Shown here: positions 17,299 to 26,233 of the stretch, piece after piece
Numbering within the stretch: position 1 is the first letter of the stretch
Layout: each line of letters begins with the position of its first letter
NCBI RefSeq assembly: GCF_002309535.1
Contig: NZ_CP023275.1
Location: 1,612,001-1,676,000, forward strand
Direction of reading: 5' to 3'
DNA from: Sulfurospirillum diekertiae
Lineage (GTDB): Bacteria > Campylobacterota > Campylobacteria > Campylobacterales > Sulfurospirillaceae
DNA length: 64,000 nt
Translations under genes and position numbers: made by a program
Notes under the pieces: model-generated
The model's input: the letters and a program-made list of their open reading frames with translations, nothing else
Databases searched by the model: none
Told to the model about the DNA's origin: nothing

Positions 17299-17943
17299 AT
17301 GATGAAAAAGGCCACACAAAAAGAGGTTGTAATTATTAAAGCTCTTTTTTTGGAACATTACCCCAAAGCGGTTACTGAACTAAAATATAGCTCTTTGTAT
17401 GAGCTTCTTGTCTGTGTCATGCTCTCAGCCCAATGCACCGATAAACGCGTCAACCTTATTACACCTGCCCTATTTGAACGCTATCCTCATGCAAAAGAGC
17501 TTGCAGAGGCGAATCTCGATGAGATCAAATCATTCATTGCTTCGTGCTCTTTTTTCAACAATAAAGCCGTGAATCTTCTTAAAATGGCACAAAAAGTCGT
17601 TGAACTGTACGATGGAGAGATTCCTTTGGATGAGCAAAAACTCATGGGACTCGCAGGTGTGGGACAAAAAACCGCTCATGTGGTGATGATCGAATATGCT
17701 TCTGCCAACTTAATGGCAGTCGATACCCATGTTTTTCGAGTCGCACACCGTCTAGGACTTTCAAGTGCTAAAACAGCCATTAAAACGGAAGAAGAATTAA
17801 CCAAAATTTTTAAAAATGATCTTGCTACGCTACACCAAGCGATGGTACTTTTTGGCAGATATACCTGTAAAGCGGTCAATCCCTTGTGTGAAACGTGCTT
17901 TTTAACAGAACATTGCAAAACAAAACAGACATTTAAAGTTTAA
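17299..17943 (+). CDS. nth: endonuclease III
   Basis: Base-excision glycosylase/AP lyase for oxidised pyrimidines. Seen: the helix-hairpin-helix LAGVGQKTAHVVM with the catalytic lysine, the catalytic aspartate in VDTHVFRVAHRLG, and the [4Fe-4S] ligands C-X6-C-X2-C-X5-C at the C-terminus (CKAVNPLCETCFLTEHC). The length of 214 aa is normal. Two ATGs in a row open the gene; AAGG lies just before. It ends 1 base from the convergent redoxin gene. Confidence 0.97.
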   Translation: MMKKATQKEVVIIKALFLEHYPKAVTELKYSSLYELLVCVMLSAQCTDKRVNLITPALFERYPHAKELAEANLDEIKSFIASCSFFNNKAVNLLKMAQKVVELYDGEIPLDEQKLMGLAGVGQKTAHVVMIEYASANLMAVDTHVFRVAHRLGLSSAKTAIKTEEELTKIFKNDLATLHQAMVLFGRYTCKAVNPLCETCFLTEHCKTKQTFKV

Positions 17944-17944
17944 C

Positions 17945-18508
17945 TTAGCCCGTAACGGTATCAATCCATTTAATGGAACACCCTTGCGAAGGATGCTGAA
18001 TTTTAGGTGCATCTTGCTTACTAAACAGTAACATGATTGCCTCTCTTAAATCTTCCTCTTTCACACTACGCGCATCTTGCCAATTATCATCCAATCTTCC
18101 ATGATAATAAAGTTTCTCTTCACTATCAAATAAAAAAATATCAGGAGTGCAGACAGCACCAAGATGTTTTGCCACACTTTGATTTTCATCAATAAGATAA
18201 GGAAACTCTAGTCCCATCTCTTTGATTTTATCGAGCATATGAGCGGGTGAATCTTCTGGGTAGTTAGGATGAATGTTTGGGTTGATCGCAACCGTGGTGA
18301 TGTCAAGTTTTTTGGCAAACTCCGCAACGGCGTTCAATCTCTTCCAAATAGCATTAGAGTAAGGGCAATGGTTACACATCACAGCGATTAGAAAACCACC
18401 TTTTCCGAAAAGTTCTTTACTTTTGAAAATTTTTCCATTTGGATCTTCAAGTTCAAAATGTTCCAGTTTATGACCTAGTTCCACTAAAGAGGAATGTATT
18501 AATGACAT
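17945..18508 (-). CDS. thioredoxin-fold redoxin (AhpC/TSA-like)
   Basis: 187 aa, thioredoxin fold with a CNHCPYS motif (CxxC) at the end of the first strand (GFLIAVMCNHCPYSNAIW), and LGAVCTPDIFLFD with the cis-proline. No signal peptide, so cytosolic. Such proteins are annotated as thioredoxin-family or AhpC/TSA-like; whether it is a peroxidase or disulfide reductase is not clear. It starts 3 bases after pepD and is probably co-transcribed with it. Confidence 0.8.
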   Translation of the reverse strand: MSLIHSSLVELGHKLEHFELEDPNGKIFKSKELFGKGGFLIAVMCNHCPYSNAIWKRLNAVAEFAKKLDITTVAINPNIHPNYPEDSPAHMLDKIKEMGLEFPYLIDENQSVAKHLGAVCTPDIFLFDSEEKLYYHGRLDDNWQDARSVKEEDLREAIMLLFSKQDAPKIQHPSQGCSIKWIDTVTG

Positions 18509-18511
18509 GGC

Positions 18512-19801
18512 TTACTCCTTATAGGTATTAATGATATTTTGAACAATGAACGCTGTATTTGAAACAGAATTCATGTCACACTCTTCTCTTTGAGAATGAG
18601 GATAGCGAATCGTCGGTCCAATAGAAACTGCTTCTATCTTTTTAGCTTGACGCATGATCAACTCACCACACTCAAGTCCTGCATGAATCGCTTTAAAGGT
18701 GGCATGAGGATAAAACTCTTTCATCACACCTTGAACGCGTTGTGCGAAAAGTGTCATTTCAGGCTTCCACGCTCCATGCCATCCTTCTTGTACAGCCTCA
18801 AAACCAAGTGCTTTAAAGAAGGCAACAGTTTCATGTGCCAGTATAGCCAAATTTTCATCATCCATTGCACGTGCTGCACAGTCAAATCGAAGCACACCTT
18901 CAAAATCGGAAACAATACCAAGATTGATACTCATAGAAGGAATATCAAGCTCTCGATCCCATTCACGAACACCTTGGGCAAAGGCACCCAAAGCCTTTAT
19001 AATAGAGCTTGATTGAGCAATATACTTTGTGTGCGAGCCTTTCTCCAAACTCTTTACATGTAAACGTGTATCTTCTACATGTAACGGTGTTTTGGATGCG
19101 ACAATGGCTGTTGCACTTTTAGGAATGGCATTACGCCTCTCCCCTCCATGCAATGAGACTAAAAGAACCTCATGTTTCAAAAGCTCATACCCTAAAGCTT
19201 TAATTGCTGAAGGGATTTTTTTATCAATATCGACCCCTGAATGTCCCCCAGTAAAGTTAAACGCACTGATTTCATAGAGTTTAATCTCTTCATCCAATGG
19301 CATATACTGTAGTTTCAAAGAGGCAATGACATCCATGCCACCTGCACAGCCAATGTAAATTTCACCCTCTTCTTCTGCGTCAAGATTGAGCAGATAGGAA
19401 GACTTTAAGGGGAGACGAAACTGCATTGCACCAATAAGTCCAACCTCTTCATCAACTGTAAAAAGACACTCTAAATTTTCATTATGCTCCATGGCCCAAA
19501 ACATAATGGCCATGCCCATGCCATTATCAGCTCCTAGTGTAGAGTTCTTAGCTTTGACAAGCGTACCTTCCATGACAATCTCTATGGGATGGGTATTGCC
19601 AATACAGACCATATCGTAGTGCGCTTGTAAGCAGACTTGAGGTGCTCCTTTATGGCATAAAATATTTCCTACATGATCTTCGTGAACACTAAAACCAAGA
19701 GAGTGCGCAAACTCACAGATATACTCTTTCATCTTTGTCGTATGATAGCTGCAACGTGGAATGGCAGTAATTGCTTTAAAATGCTCTAATATTGACTCCA
19801 T
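18512..19801 (-). CDS. pepD: aminoacyl-histidine dipeptidase (PepD, M20 family)
   Basis: 429-aa zinc dipeptidase that cleaves Xaa-His and related dipeptides. Seen: the metal-binding LQAHYDMVCIG, LGADNGMGMA with the bridging Asp, the catalytic Glu in TVDEEVGLIGA, the dimerisation-domain NFTGGHSGVDI, and the final histidine ligand near PHSQREECD. It is shorter than E. coli PepD (about 485 aa). The first gene of a pair with the redoxin. It carries a perfect palindrome (LHVK) with a TACATGTA partial 23 bp away. Confidence 0.9.
   Translation of the reverse strand: MESILEHFKAITAIPRCSYHTTKMKEYICEFAHSLGFSVHEDHVGNILCHKGAPQVCLQAHYDMVCIGNTHPIEIVMEGTLVKAKNSTLGADNGMGMAIMFWAMEHNENLECLFTVDEEVGLIGAMQFRLPLKSSYLLNLDAEEEGEIYIGCAGGMDVIASLKLQYMPLDEEIKLYEISAFNFTGGHSGVDIDKKIPSAIKALGYELLKHEVLLVSLHGGERRNAIPKSATAIVASKTPLHVEDTRLHVKSLEKGSHTKYIAQSSSIIKALGAFAQGVREWDRELDIPSMSINLGIVSDFEGVLRFDCAARAMDDENLAILAHETVAFFKALGFEAVQEGWHGAWKPEMTLFAQRVQGVMKEFYPHATFKAIHAGLECGELIMRQAKKIEAVSIGPTIRYPHSQREECDMNSVSNTAFIVQNIINTYKE
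19053..19064. repeat. Palindrome TTTACATGTAAA, copy 6 (in pepD)
   Basis: Perfect; encodes Leu-His-Val-Lys. An 8-bp partial TACATGTA at 19076-19083 follows and encodes Leu-His-Val-Glu. Confidence 0.95.
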
Positions 19802-19846
19802 CTAAACCCTTGAAAATTTAATAAACGAAATGCTATTATACAACCC

Positions 19847-20077
19847 ATGAAAACAATATTAATTTTACTCACTGCCATACTTTTACAAGGCTGCGTCTAT
19901 TTTAATGACCGAGGAGTATCGGGACGCTATTATAATGATTGCACAGAATATTACGATGGTATGGGTATTTACCATAAAGATTGTGATGAAAATATTGTCG
20001 ACTACAAAACCGTAACAGATGGTGTTTCAAAAGGGGTCGACAAGAGTGTTAATGCTACCAAAAGCCTTTTTGAATAA
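19847..20077 (+). CDS. small lipoprotein
   Basis: 76 aa. A signal sequence ends in the lipobox LLQGC (Cys at residue 16), so the mature protein of about 61 aa should be lipid-anchored. It has three further cysteines, one in YNDCTEYY and one in HKDCDEN, which could pair. No known family is recognised. It ends 6 bases before cmoB and shares its direction, so the two are likely co-transcribed, though a functional link is not obvious. Confidence 0.7.
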   Translation: MKTILILLTAILLQGCVYFNDRGVSGRYYNDCTEYYDGMGIYHKDCDENIVDYKTVTDGVSKGVDKSVNATKSLFE

Positions 20078-20083
20078 TCAACG

Positions 20084-20983
20084 ATGAGTTTAGAAACAAT
20101 CCGCCAAGAGCGTCTTGCTTGGCTAGAATGGAAAGATATTAAGCCGATGCGAGAAGCACTTACCTCTCTTCCTATGCTTGAAAATATCTCTTTTTCACTG
20201 GGCGATACTATCACGATAAAAGCTTTACATGTAAAGTTTTTTGATCAAGAAAAAATTAAACAGTGTGCCCTCGCTCTCAGACCATGGCGCAAAGGTCCTT
20301 TTGAAATTCTTGATACTTTTATCGATACTGAATGGCAAAGCTTCATCAAATACAATCTTTTAGAGCCTTACTTTAATCTCGAAGGAAAAGTCGTTGGTGA
20401 TATTGGTTGTAACAACGGCTACTATCTCTTTCGGATGCTTTCACAACGTCCTAAAAAACTCGTTGGTTTTGACCCATCAGCCCTCTATAAAACACAATTT
20501 GATTTTATCAACCATTTCATTCAAAGCGATATTGTCTATGAGATGCTTGGCGTTGAGCATCTGCCAGAGTATGAGCACAGATTTGACACGCTCTTTTGCT
20601 TAGGCGTTTTGTACCATCGAAGTGATCCTATACAAACACTCAAAGCGCTCTACCAAGGTCTTAATCCTAATGGTGAGCTGATTTTAGATACCTTTATGAT
20701 TGATGGAGACACACCTGTGGCACTGTGCCCCTCAAAAACCTATTCAAAAATTCCTAATGTCTATTTTGTACCAACCATTCCAGCCCTTTATAACTGGCTA
20801 GAACGTGCAAAATTCAGAGATATTGAACTCTTGGAAATCAAAAAAACCGATGCCAATGAGCAGCGGAAAACAGAGTGGATTTATGGTGAAAGCTTGGAAG
20901 ATTTTTTAGACCCAAATAACCCAGAACTCACTATCGAAGGATTTCCAGCACCCAAACGGGTTTATATTAAAGCAAAACGTTAA
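20084..20983 (+). CDS. cmoB: tRNA uridine-34 carboxymethyltransferase
   Basis: Uses carboxy-S-adenosylmethionine, made by CmoA (encoded at 41.5-42.2 kb), to form cmo5U in the tRNA wobble position. Seen: [19 protein letters not shown], the AdoMet-fold motif [30 protein letters not shown] and the C-terminal [17 protein letters not shown]. The length of 299 aa is a little shorter than the 323 aa of E. coli. It carries a perfect palindrome read as LHVK. Confidence 0.95.
   Translation: MSLETIRQERLAWLEWKDIKPMREALTSLPMLENISFSLGDTITIKALHVKFFDQEKIKQCALALRPWRKGPFEILDTFIDTEWQSFIKYNLLEPYFNLEGKVVGDIGCNNGYYLFRMLSQRPKKLVGFDPSALYKTQFDFINHFIQSDIVYEMLGVEHLPEYEHRFDTLFCLGVLYHRSDPIQTLKALYQGLNPNGELILDTFMIDGDTPVALCPSKTYSKIPNVYFVPTIPALYNWLERAKFRDIELLEIKKTDANEQRKTEWIYGESLEDFLDPNNPELTIEGFPAPKRVYIKAKR
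20224..20235. repeat. Palindrome TTTACATGTAAA, copy 7 (in cmoB)
   Basis: Perfect and extended to 14 bp (C...G); encodes Leu-His-Val-Lys. Confidence 0.95.
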
Positions 20984-21022
20984 ATCCGTCGATTTGTTAT
21001 CAATTATAAATTTATTGTGGAA

Positions 21023-21110
21023 GATTATAGCGCCTAGGTGCGCGGGCTCTCTGCCGAAGAGAACTCAATGTTAACGCAATTTTTAAAGCTTTGCATTAAA
21101 AGCGTGTCAA
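21023..21110 (+). repeat. Leader element, copy A (upstream of the hotdog gene)
   Basis: About 88 bases, less AT-rich than the surroundings, and roughly 80 percent identical by eye to copy B upstream of hspR. Hairpins seen: GCGCC-TA-GGTGC and TCTCT-GCCGA-AGAGA. The second differs from copy B by a compensatory C-G to T-A pair. It ends 26 bases before the next ATG. Confidence 0.7.
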
Positions 21111-21121
21111 AAAAATAAAAA

Positions 21122-21135
21122 TAGCAAGGATGCTA
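21122..21135 (+). promoter_or_regulatory. Hairpin with the ribosome site in its loop
   Basis: TAGCA-AGGA-TGCTA immediately before the ATG at 21137: a 5-bp stem whose 4-base loop is the Shine-Dalgarno sequence itself. Weak by itself, but a similar arrangement precedes hspR after copy B of the leader element. Confidence 0.4.
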
Positions 21136-21136
21136 A

Positions 21137-21682
21137 ATGGTAAAGAGTAAAGCGGGTTTAGTTCAAGAGATGCTTGACAACACCACTAATTTTGATGATG
21201 AGTCAGACAATCAGGATGAAAGTTCGCTCGATTCTACCAATTTTTTAAATGACGATCTCAAAACTCACATTAAAATCAAAAGTACTCTTGTGGGAAACCT
21301 CACAGAACTGAGTAAAAATAGCTCCAAAGTCCTTTTGCAAACAACCCATGAAATGAGTGTCGATGAATTTGGTTTGATTCACAGTGGTTTTCTTTTTGGT
21401 TCAGCAGAATATGCGGCTGTTGCGGCTGTTAATGAACCCAATGTTGTCGTCATTGGATGCCGTTCTAAATTTTTTGCACCTGCCAAAGTGGGCGATATTG
21501 TCAATTTTGAGGCTAAAGGTCGTTTTGAAGATGCCCGTAAAAGAGAGATCAAAGTTATCGGTACCATTAACGAAATAAAGGTATTTGAAGGTATTTTTCA
21601 AGCCGTTTTATTAGAACACCATATTCTTGAAACCAAAATTGAAGAGCTTCAAGCAAGCTTCAGTCCAAAAGAGTTTTCATAG
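21137..21682 (+). CDS. hotdog-fold protein, PaaI-thioesterase-like
   Basis: 181 aa. An acidic, low-complexity start (residues 10-40, many Asp/Ser/Asn) is followed by a hotdog domain: MSVDEFGLIHSGFLFGSAEYAAVAAVNEPN is the helix and substrate loop of acyl-CoA thioesterase-like proteins, then VIGCRSKFFAPAKVGDIVNFEAKG. An acyl-CoA or acyl-ACP thioesterase is plausible; the substrate is unknown. It follows copy A of the leader element, and its stop overlaps the convergent MBL gene by 6 bases. Confidence 0.75.
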   Translation: MVKSKAGLVQEMLDNTTNFDDESDNQDESSLDSTNFLNDDLKTHIKIKSTLVGNLTELSKNSSKVLLQTTHEMSVDEFGLIHSGFLFGSAEYAAVAAVNEPNVVVIGCRSKFFAPAKVGDIVNFEAKGRFEDARKREIKVIGTINEIKVFEGIFQAVLLEHHILETKIEELQASFSPKEFS

Positions 21683-22270
21683 AAAATTAAACCAATACGG
21701 CACGTTTTGTTGCTCAACTTTAAGTGTCGTACTTTCTCCATGCCCCGGAAAAATTTTCCAATCAGCATCAATTTTTAGAAATTTTTCCAGACTTTGACGC
21801 ATTTGGTCAGCATTGCTGTACGGAAAATCATATCGACCAATCGAATTTTTAAAAATAAAATCTCCACTAAAAAGGGTATTATCAATTAAAATGGCACTGC
21901 AACCGGGTGTATGCCCTGGAAAATGAAAAAATTTGACACATATACCTTCAATATCAAAACTCTCATCACCCACAACTTTTACATTTGCATAACTAGGAGG
22001 CGTTCCTTGTCCAAAGGGATCATCTTCAAGCATAAAACAATCATCTACAGGCGCATAAATTGGGATGTTTAATTGAGCTGAAAGTTCAGCATTACTCCAT
22101 ACGTGATCAAAATGACCATGCGTATTTAAAATAGCGATAGGATGATGCACATTGCGTAAAACCCAACTTGTTGCTTCCATTCCTGGGTCAATAATAAGTT
22201 CTTTGTCATGAATAGTAATGATATAACAATTGGTTCCGTATGCCCCACATGCTCTACTTTTGATTTGCAT
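21677..22270 (-). CDS. MBL-fold hydrolase (glyoxalase II-like)
   Basis: 197 aa metallo-beta-lactamase fold. Seen: the metal motif THGHFDHVW, FHFPGHTPGCSAI with the next histidine ligand, FSGDFIF with the bridging aspartate, and FPGHGEST with the last histidine. The size and pattern are those of small hydroxyacylglutathione hydrolase-like proteins. Campylobacterota lack a classical glutathione system as far as I recall, so another thioester substrate is likely. It is transcribed away from nadE. Confidence 0.82.
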   Translation of the reverse strand: MQIKSRACGAYGTNCYIITIHDKELIIDPGMEATSWVLRNVHHPIAILNTHGHFDHVWSNAELSAQLNIPIYAPVDDCFMLEDDPFGQGTPPSYANVKVVGDESFDIEGICVKFFHFPGHTPGCSAILIDNTLFSGDFIFKNSIGRYDFPYSNADQMRQSLEKFLKIDADWKIFPGHGESTTLKVEQQNVPYWFNFL

Positions 22271-22362
22271 TAGCTACTTCTTTTATGAATTTCTAAAATT
22301 TTAACACATCTCATCTTATTTTGCTTTAGAAGCTTAAAAGATTGCATTAATTTTAAGTTTAG

Positions 22363-22368
22363 TATAAT
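22363..22368 (+). promoter_or_regulatory. -10 box of the nadE operon
   Basis: TATAAT 37 bases before the nadE ATG, in the 134-bp divergent gap; the -35 is weak. Confidence 0.5.
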
Positions 22369-22404
22369 TAATCTATTGCTTAAATTGATTACGAGGTTAC
22401 TGCT

Positions 22405-23172
22405 ATGAATAAATACCAATCTATCGAAAATTATTTAGTTAAGTTTCTTCAAGATGAGGTGCGAAAAGCTGGTTTTTCCAAAGTCGTTTTAGGAATTAGT
22501 GGTGGCGTAGATTCGGCTGTTGTTGCCATTCTTGCCCACAAAGCTTTTAAAGATAATCTTTTAGGCATCATGCTTCCAGCCTCTACTTCAAGTAGTGCAA
22601 GCTTTGAACATGCAAGCGAACTTACTCAGAAATTTGGTATCAAAACTGAAAAAATCCCTGTTGGTCCTCTTGTTGATACCTACTTCCACGATAAAAAAGA
22701 TGCTTCAAAACTTCGCATTGGTAATTTTAGTGCACGCATGCGTATGGCAGTTCTTTACGATATTTCAGCACGTGAAAATGCTCTTGTTTTAGGAACGGGA
22801 AATAAAAGTGAAATTCTGCTTGGATACGGTACTATTTTTGGTGACCTTGCCTGCGCAATTAACCCCATTGGCGAACTTTATAAAACAGAAATATTTGAAT
22901 TTGCAGCACACCTCGGTGTACCAAACTCTATTCTTACCAAGGCACCATCGGCTGATCTTTGGGAAGACCAAAGTGATGAGGGAGAGTTTGGATTCAGTTA
23001 CGCACAAATTGACAAAGTGCTTTACGCTCACATAGAAGAACACAAAGATAAAGAAGCTCTCCTTGCTGCTGGCTTTGAAAAAGAGCTTGTTGAAATGGCA
23101 TTAGAGCGTATTGCAAGCAATCTTTTTAAAGGAAAACTTCCAACCATTGCTGATTTATCAGCGGTAAAATAA
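22405..23172 (+). CDS. nadE: NH3-dependent NAD+ synthetase
   Basis: Final step of NAD synthesis: amidates nicotinate adenine dinucleotide with ammonia. Seen: the PP-loop GISGGVDSAVVA (residues 30-41), the RIGNFSARMRMAVLYD stretch, and the LGTGNKSEILLGYGT and APSADLWEDQSDEGEFG motifs. It has 255 aa, with no glutaminase domain, so ammonia is the donor. It is the first gene of nadE-degT-lpxK-argB-thrC-kdsB. From memory, nadE-lpxK-thrC-kdsB is the order in Campylobacter jejuni; degT and argB are added here. Confidence 0.96.
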   Translation: MNKYQSIENYLVKFLQDEVRKAGFSKVVLGISGGVDSAVVAILAHKAFKDNLLGIMLPASTSSSASFEHASELTQKFGIKTEKIPVGPLVDTYFHDKKDASKLRIGNFSARMRMAVLYDISARENALVLGTGNKSEILLGYGTIFGDLACAINPIGELYKTEIFEFAAHLGVPNSILTKAPSADLWEDQSDEGEFGFSYAQIDKVLYAHIEEHKDKEALLAAGFEKELVEMALERIASNLFKGKLPTIADLSAVK

Positions 23173-23181
23173 AGGATAAAC

Positions 23182-24315
23182 ATGAAAGAAATACCATTTT
23201 ATAAACCATTTATCGATCAAAGAGAAAAAACACTTATCAATGAAGTTTTGGATTTGGAAAAAGCTAACAAAGTCGAAACACTCGAGAAAGAGTTTATAAA
23301 ATATACTAACTGTGGCGATGCCATCTCAACGGTGAATGGAACAGCTGCCATGCATCTTGCTATGTGTGCCTTAGATCTTAAACGCGGTGATAAAATTATC
23401 TGTTCGGTCAATGCTTTTCCTTCCGTTGCAGAAGTGGTTCGTCACTTTGACGCTGAACCTATTTTTGTGGACATTGATAAAGATGATTTCAACATCGATA
23501 TTGAACAATTAGAGAGTGTCCTTAAAAACAATAAAGCTAAAAAACTTAAAGGTGCATTCATCAGCCATATTGCTGGGCAACCTGCTGAACTTTCAAAAAT
23601 CTATGAGTTAGCGAAGCAATATGACATTAAAATTGTCGAAGATGCAACAGCAGCACTAGGTGCTACGTATAAGGGACAAAAAATAGGCGCTCTTGACGCC
23701 GACATTACCGTTTTTCGTTTCAATCCACAATCTAATAATTCTGTATCCAGTGCTGGTATTATGACGACTAAAGATCCTGAACTTTCAGAACGTGCACGGC
23801 TTCTTCGTAACCATGCCCTTGTCGGAGACGGTTGGGACAAATTTGGTAACCTTGGTTATGTCTATGATGTGGTTGATATTGGATTAAAATATGACCTCAA
23901 TGAACTTAATGCAGCTTTTGCAATCGGTCAATTGGAAAAAAATGAAAGCTTTATTGAGCGAAGACTCGAAATTGCTGATATTTATAACCGTGAGCTTGCC
24001 TCATGTCCACATGTTTCTACGCCGATTAAAAAACGTGATCATACTTATGCACAGTACATCATCAAAATTGATAAAAATAGAGATAATTTTGCAAAAGAGC
24101 TTAAAGAGCGAGGTATTTACACAGGTCTTCACTACATCCCATTACACCTGTTAAGCTACTATAAGCATAAATACAACTTGCGTGTCAATGATTTTCCAAA
24201 AGCACTCAGTAATTATCAACAAATTTTATCACTACCAATCTACTCAAGCCTCAGTGATAAAGATGTTCTTCACATTTGTGAACAAATCAAAGAGATTGCT
24301 AAGAACCGTGTTTAA
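23182..24315 (+). CDS. DegT/DnrJ/EryC1-family protein lacking the PLP lysine
   Basis: 377 aa with the aminotransferase fold of sugar-modifying enzymes: VNGTAAMHLAMCALDL, AFPSVAEVV, VEDATAALGATYKGQKIG with the conserved Asp154, and a C-terminal HYIPLHLL. Where the family has F-H-P-x-K-N-x-T-T-G-E-G-G, this protein reads FNPQSNNSVSSAGI, so the Schiff-base lysine is replaced by Ser184 and the following residues diverge. It may act as a PMP-dependent sugar dehydratase, like the histidine variants ColD and E1, or be non-catalytic. Its place between nadE and lpxK suggests a role in LPS sugar. The reading frame is intact and codon use is like its neighbours. Confidence 0.82.
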   Translation: MKEIPFYKPFIDQREKTLINEVLDLEKANKVETLEKEFIKYTNCGDAISTVNGTAAMHLAMCALDLKRGDKIICSVNAFPSVAEVVRHFDAEPIFVDIDKDDFNIDIEQLESVLKNNKAKKLKGAFISHIAGQPAELSKIYELAKQYDIKIVEDATAALGATYKGQKIGALDADITVFRFNPQSNNSVSSAGIMTTKDPELSERARLLRNHALVGDGWDKFGNLGYVYDVVDIGLKYDLNELNAAFAIGQLEKNESFIERRLEIADIYNRELASCPHVSTPIKKRDHTYAQYIIKIDKNRDNFAKELKERGIYTGLHYIPLHLLSYYKHKYNLRVNDFPKALSNYQQILSLPIYSSLSDKDVLHICEQIKEIAKNRV

Positions 24316-25246
24316 CCGTTCACGTTTTGTTCTATGGGTAGAAGCCTATCTCTTCTACCCAACTTCTTTATTTCAACGATTTTTATCTTATCTGTTCCTA
24401 CCATTAAGTGCCCTTTACTGCACTATTGTTTTATCAAAGCGTTTTTTTGGCAGGAGAAGAAAGCTTTTTTTTACAATTCCTATCATCAGTATTGGCAATC
24501 TTACCGTTGGTGGCAATGGTAAAACACCTTTTTGTATCGCTTTAGCCAAAGAATACTCTGATGTTACTATTGTTCTTAGGGGATATGGGCGTAAATCGCA
24601 TGGACTTATTTTGGTCTCAGATAATGGGCAAATCATGTGTGATGCAATGGCTAGTGGTGATGAAGCAATGCTGTATGCCAAATCTTTACCAAAATCAACC
24701 GTTATTGTGAGTGAAGATCGTGTGGAAGCCATTCGCTTTGCAAAGAAAAAAGGTGCAAAAATTGTCTTTTTGGATGACGGTTTTTCCAAAAGTTTTATTC
24801 ATAAAATTGATATTTTAGTCAAACCAAATCCCGAACCAACAAACAATTTTTGTCTCCCCAGTGGACCATATCGTGAACCAAGATTTCTTTACCAATATGC
24901 TGATCTTGTTATCTCAGAAGATATGGATTTTAAACGTCATGTTGAGGTCATTAATCCTAGTGAAAGAATGCTTCTCGTAACAGCTATCTCCAAACCTAGT
25001 CGTTTGGATGCTTATCTGCCCGACAATGTTGTTGGAAAAGTTAGTTTTGAAGACCATTATATGTACTCAGAAAAAGAGCTTGAAATTCTCCTTCATGAAC
25101 ATAAAGCGACGACCATTTTAACCACACAAAAAGATGCTGTTAAAATGGCTACCTTTGACATCCCACTCTCTCTTCTTAAACTTGAAGTCGAAATCTTCCC
25201 TAAAACACTCGCAAAAATAAACACACTTTTAGCTCCTAAACGCTAA
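24308..25246 (+). CDS. lpxK: tetraacyldisaccharide 4'-kinase
   Basis: Phosphorylates the lipid A disaccharide at the inner membrane. Seen: an N-terminal membrane-associated helix (FVLWVEAYLFYP..., FLSYLFLPLSALYC), the Walker A SIGNLTVGGNGKTPF, GYGRKSHG, and FLDDGFSKSF near the Walker B. The start is uncertain. I take the GTG at 24308, which overlaps the degT stop and gives 312 aa, with an N-terminus like those of relatives. TTG at 24296 is an alternative; a longer frame to 24182 would lie inside degT. Confidence 0.9.
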   Translation: MFNRSRFVLWVEAYLFYPTSLFQRFLSYLFLPLSALYCTIVLSKRFFGRRRKLFFTIPIISIGNLTVGGNGKTPFCIALAKEYSDVTIVLRGYGRKSHGLILVSDNGQIMCDAMASGDEAMLYAKSLPKSTVIVSEDRVEAIRFAKKKGAKIVFLDDGFSKSFIHKIDILVKPNPEPTNNFCLPSGPYREPRFLYQYADLVISEDMDFKRHVEVINPSERMLLVTAISKPSRLDAYLPDNVVGKVSFEDHYMYSEKELEILLHEHKATTILTTQKDAVKMATFDIPLSLLKLEVEIFPKTLAKINTLLAPKR

Positions 25247-25279
25247 AATAAGGCTTTAACCTTTATACAAGGATTTGCT

Positions 25280-26131
25280 GTGCAACATAAAATACACCAA
25301 GCACAAATCTTGATGGACGCATTGCCGTACATTAAACTTTTTAATAAAAAAACCATCGTCATTAAATACGGTGGCGCCGCACAAATCAACCCCGAACTCA
25401 AAGAGCAGTTTGCAAAAGATATTGTTCTACTTTATCTTGTGGGAATCAAGCCTATCATTATCCATGGCGGCGGTAAAAAAATCAATGCCCTACTCGATAA
25501 ACTTGAAGTTAAAAGTAGCTTTGTGGATGGACTTCGTGTGACAGATGATCAAGTGATGGAAGTGGTCGAAATGGTGCTCAGTGGAAGCATCAATAAAGAA
25601 ATCACGACCCTACTTAATCATCATGGCGCCAAAGCCATTGGCATTACGGGCAAAGACGCCAATTTTATCCATGCGCGCCCCATGGATGATGGTAAATACG
25701 GACTTGTAGGCGATATTACAAAGATCGACAAGAAAGTGCTCAAGCATCTTATGCGTGAAAAATTCATCCCTGTCATCGCCCCCATTGCAGCGGGTGATGA
25801 TATCAATCATCCCGGTTATAACATTAACGCAGATTTAGCCGCCAGTAAAATTGCTGTTGCAATGCAAGCCAAAAAAATCATCTTCCTCACAGACACCCCT
25901 GGTGTTTTAGATAAAGAGGGAAATCTCATCTCCAGCCTTGATAAAACCAAAATCAAAGCCCTTAAAAAAGATGGTACGATCAGTGGCGGAATGATCCCAA
26001 AACTAGACGCGTGTTTAGAAACTGTGCGCGGAGGAGTTGAATGCGCACACATCATTGATGGAAGAGTTCAACACTCCATTTTATTAGAGCTCTTTACCAA
26101 AGATGGTATTGGCACGATTATTAAAGAATAA
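25280..26131 (+). CDS. argB: acetylglutamate kinase
   Basis: Second step of arginine synthesis. The amino-acid kinase fold shows VIKYGGAAQ at the start, PIIIHGGGKKINALL, the KDANFIHAR segment, NINADLAASKIAVAM with the substrate Asp/Asn, FLTDTPGVLD, and SGGMIPKLDAC. It starts with GTG, preceded by AAGGAT. The length of 283 aa is normal. It is placed between lpxK and thrC with gaps of 33 and about 100 bases; the latter holds a leader-like element. Confidence 0.97.
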   Translation: MQHKIHQAQILMDALPYIKLFNKKTIVIKYGGAAQINPELKEQFAKDIVLLYLVGIKPIIIHGGGKKINALLDKLEVKSSFVDGLRVTDDQVMEVVEMVLSGSINKEITTLLNHHGAKAIGITGKDANFIHARPMDDGKYGLVGDITKIDKKVLKHLMREKFIPVIAPIAAGDDINHPGYNINADLAASKIAVAMQAKKIIFLTDTPGVLDKEGNLISSLDKTKIKALKKDGTISGGMIPKLDACLETVRGGVECAHIIDGRVQHSILLELFTKDGIGTIIKE

Positions 26132-26149
26132 AATTAAATTCTGTCAACG

Positions 26150-26213
26150 TTGTTGGCAAGCTTCAGTGCCGAGAGGCTAACGTAGCTAAAAGAGCTTTGC
26201 TTTTTTAGTGTAT
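26150..26213 (+). repeat. Leader element, partial copy C (upstream of thrC)
   Basis: Shares with copies A and B the ordered blocks TGCCGA, (T)TAACG/TAGCGTAGC, and AAGAGCTTTGCTTT-type sequence, lacking the 5' hairpin. It lies in the argB-thrC gap and ends about 20 bases before the thrC start. Confidence 0.5.
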
Positions 26214-26233
26214 AGAAATTAGTAAGGATGAGT

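Noticed and set aside
24182..24307. Longer lpxK reading frame starting at 24182
   Set aside because: It lies inside the DegT-family gene, and LpxK family N-termini begin near the FVLWVEAYLF segment.
26132..26149. 5' half of the leader element before thrC
   Set aside because: The GCGCC/GGTGC and first hairpin blocks are not recognisable in this copy, so copy C was called partial.
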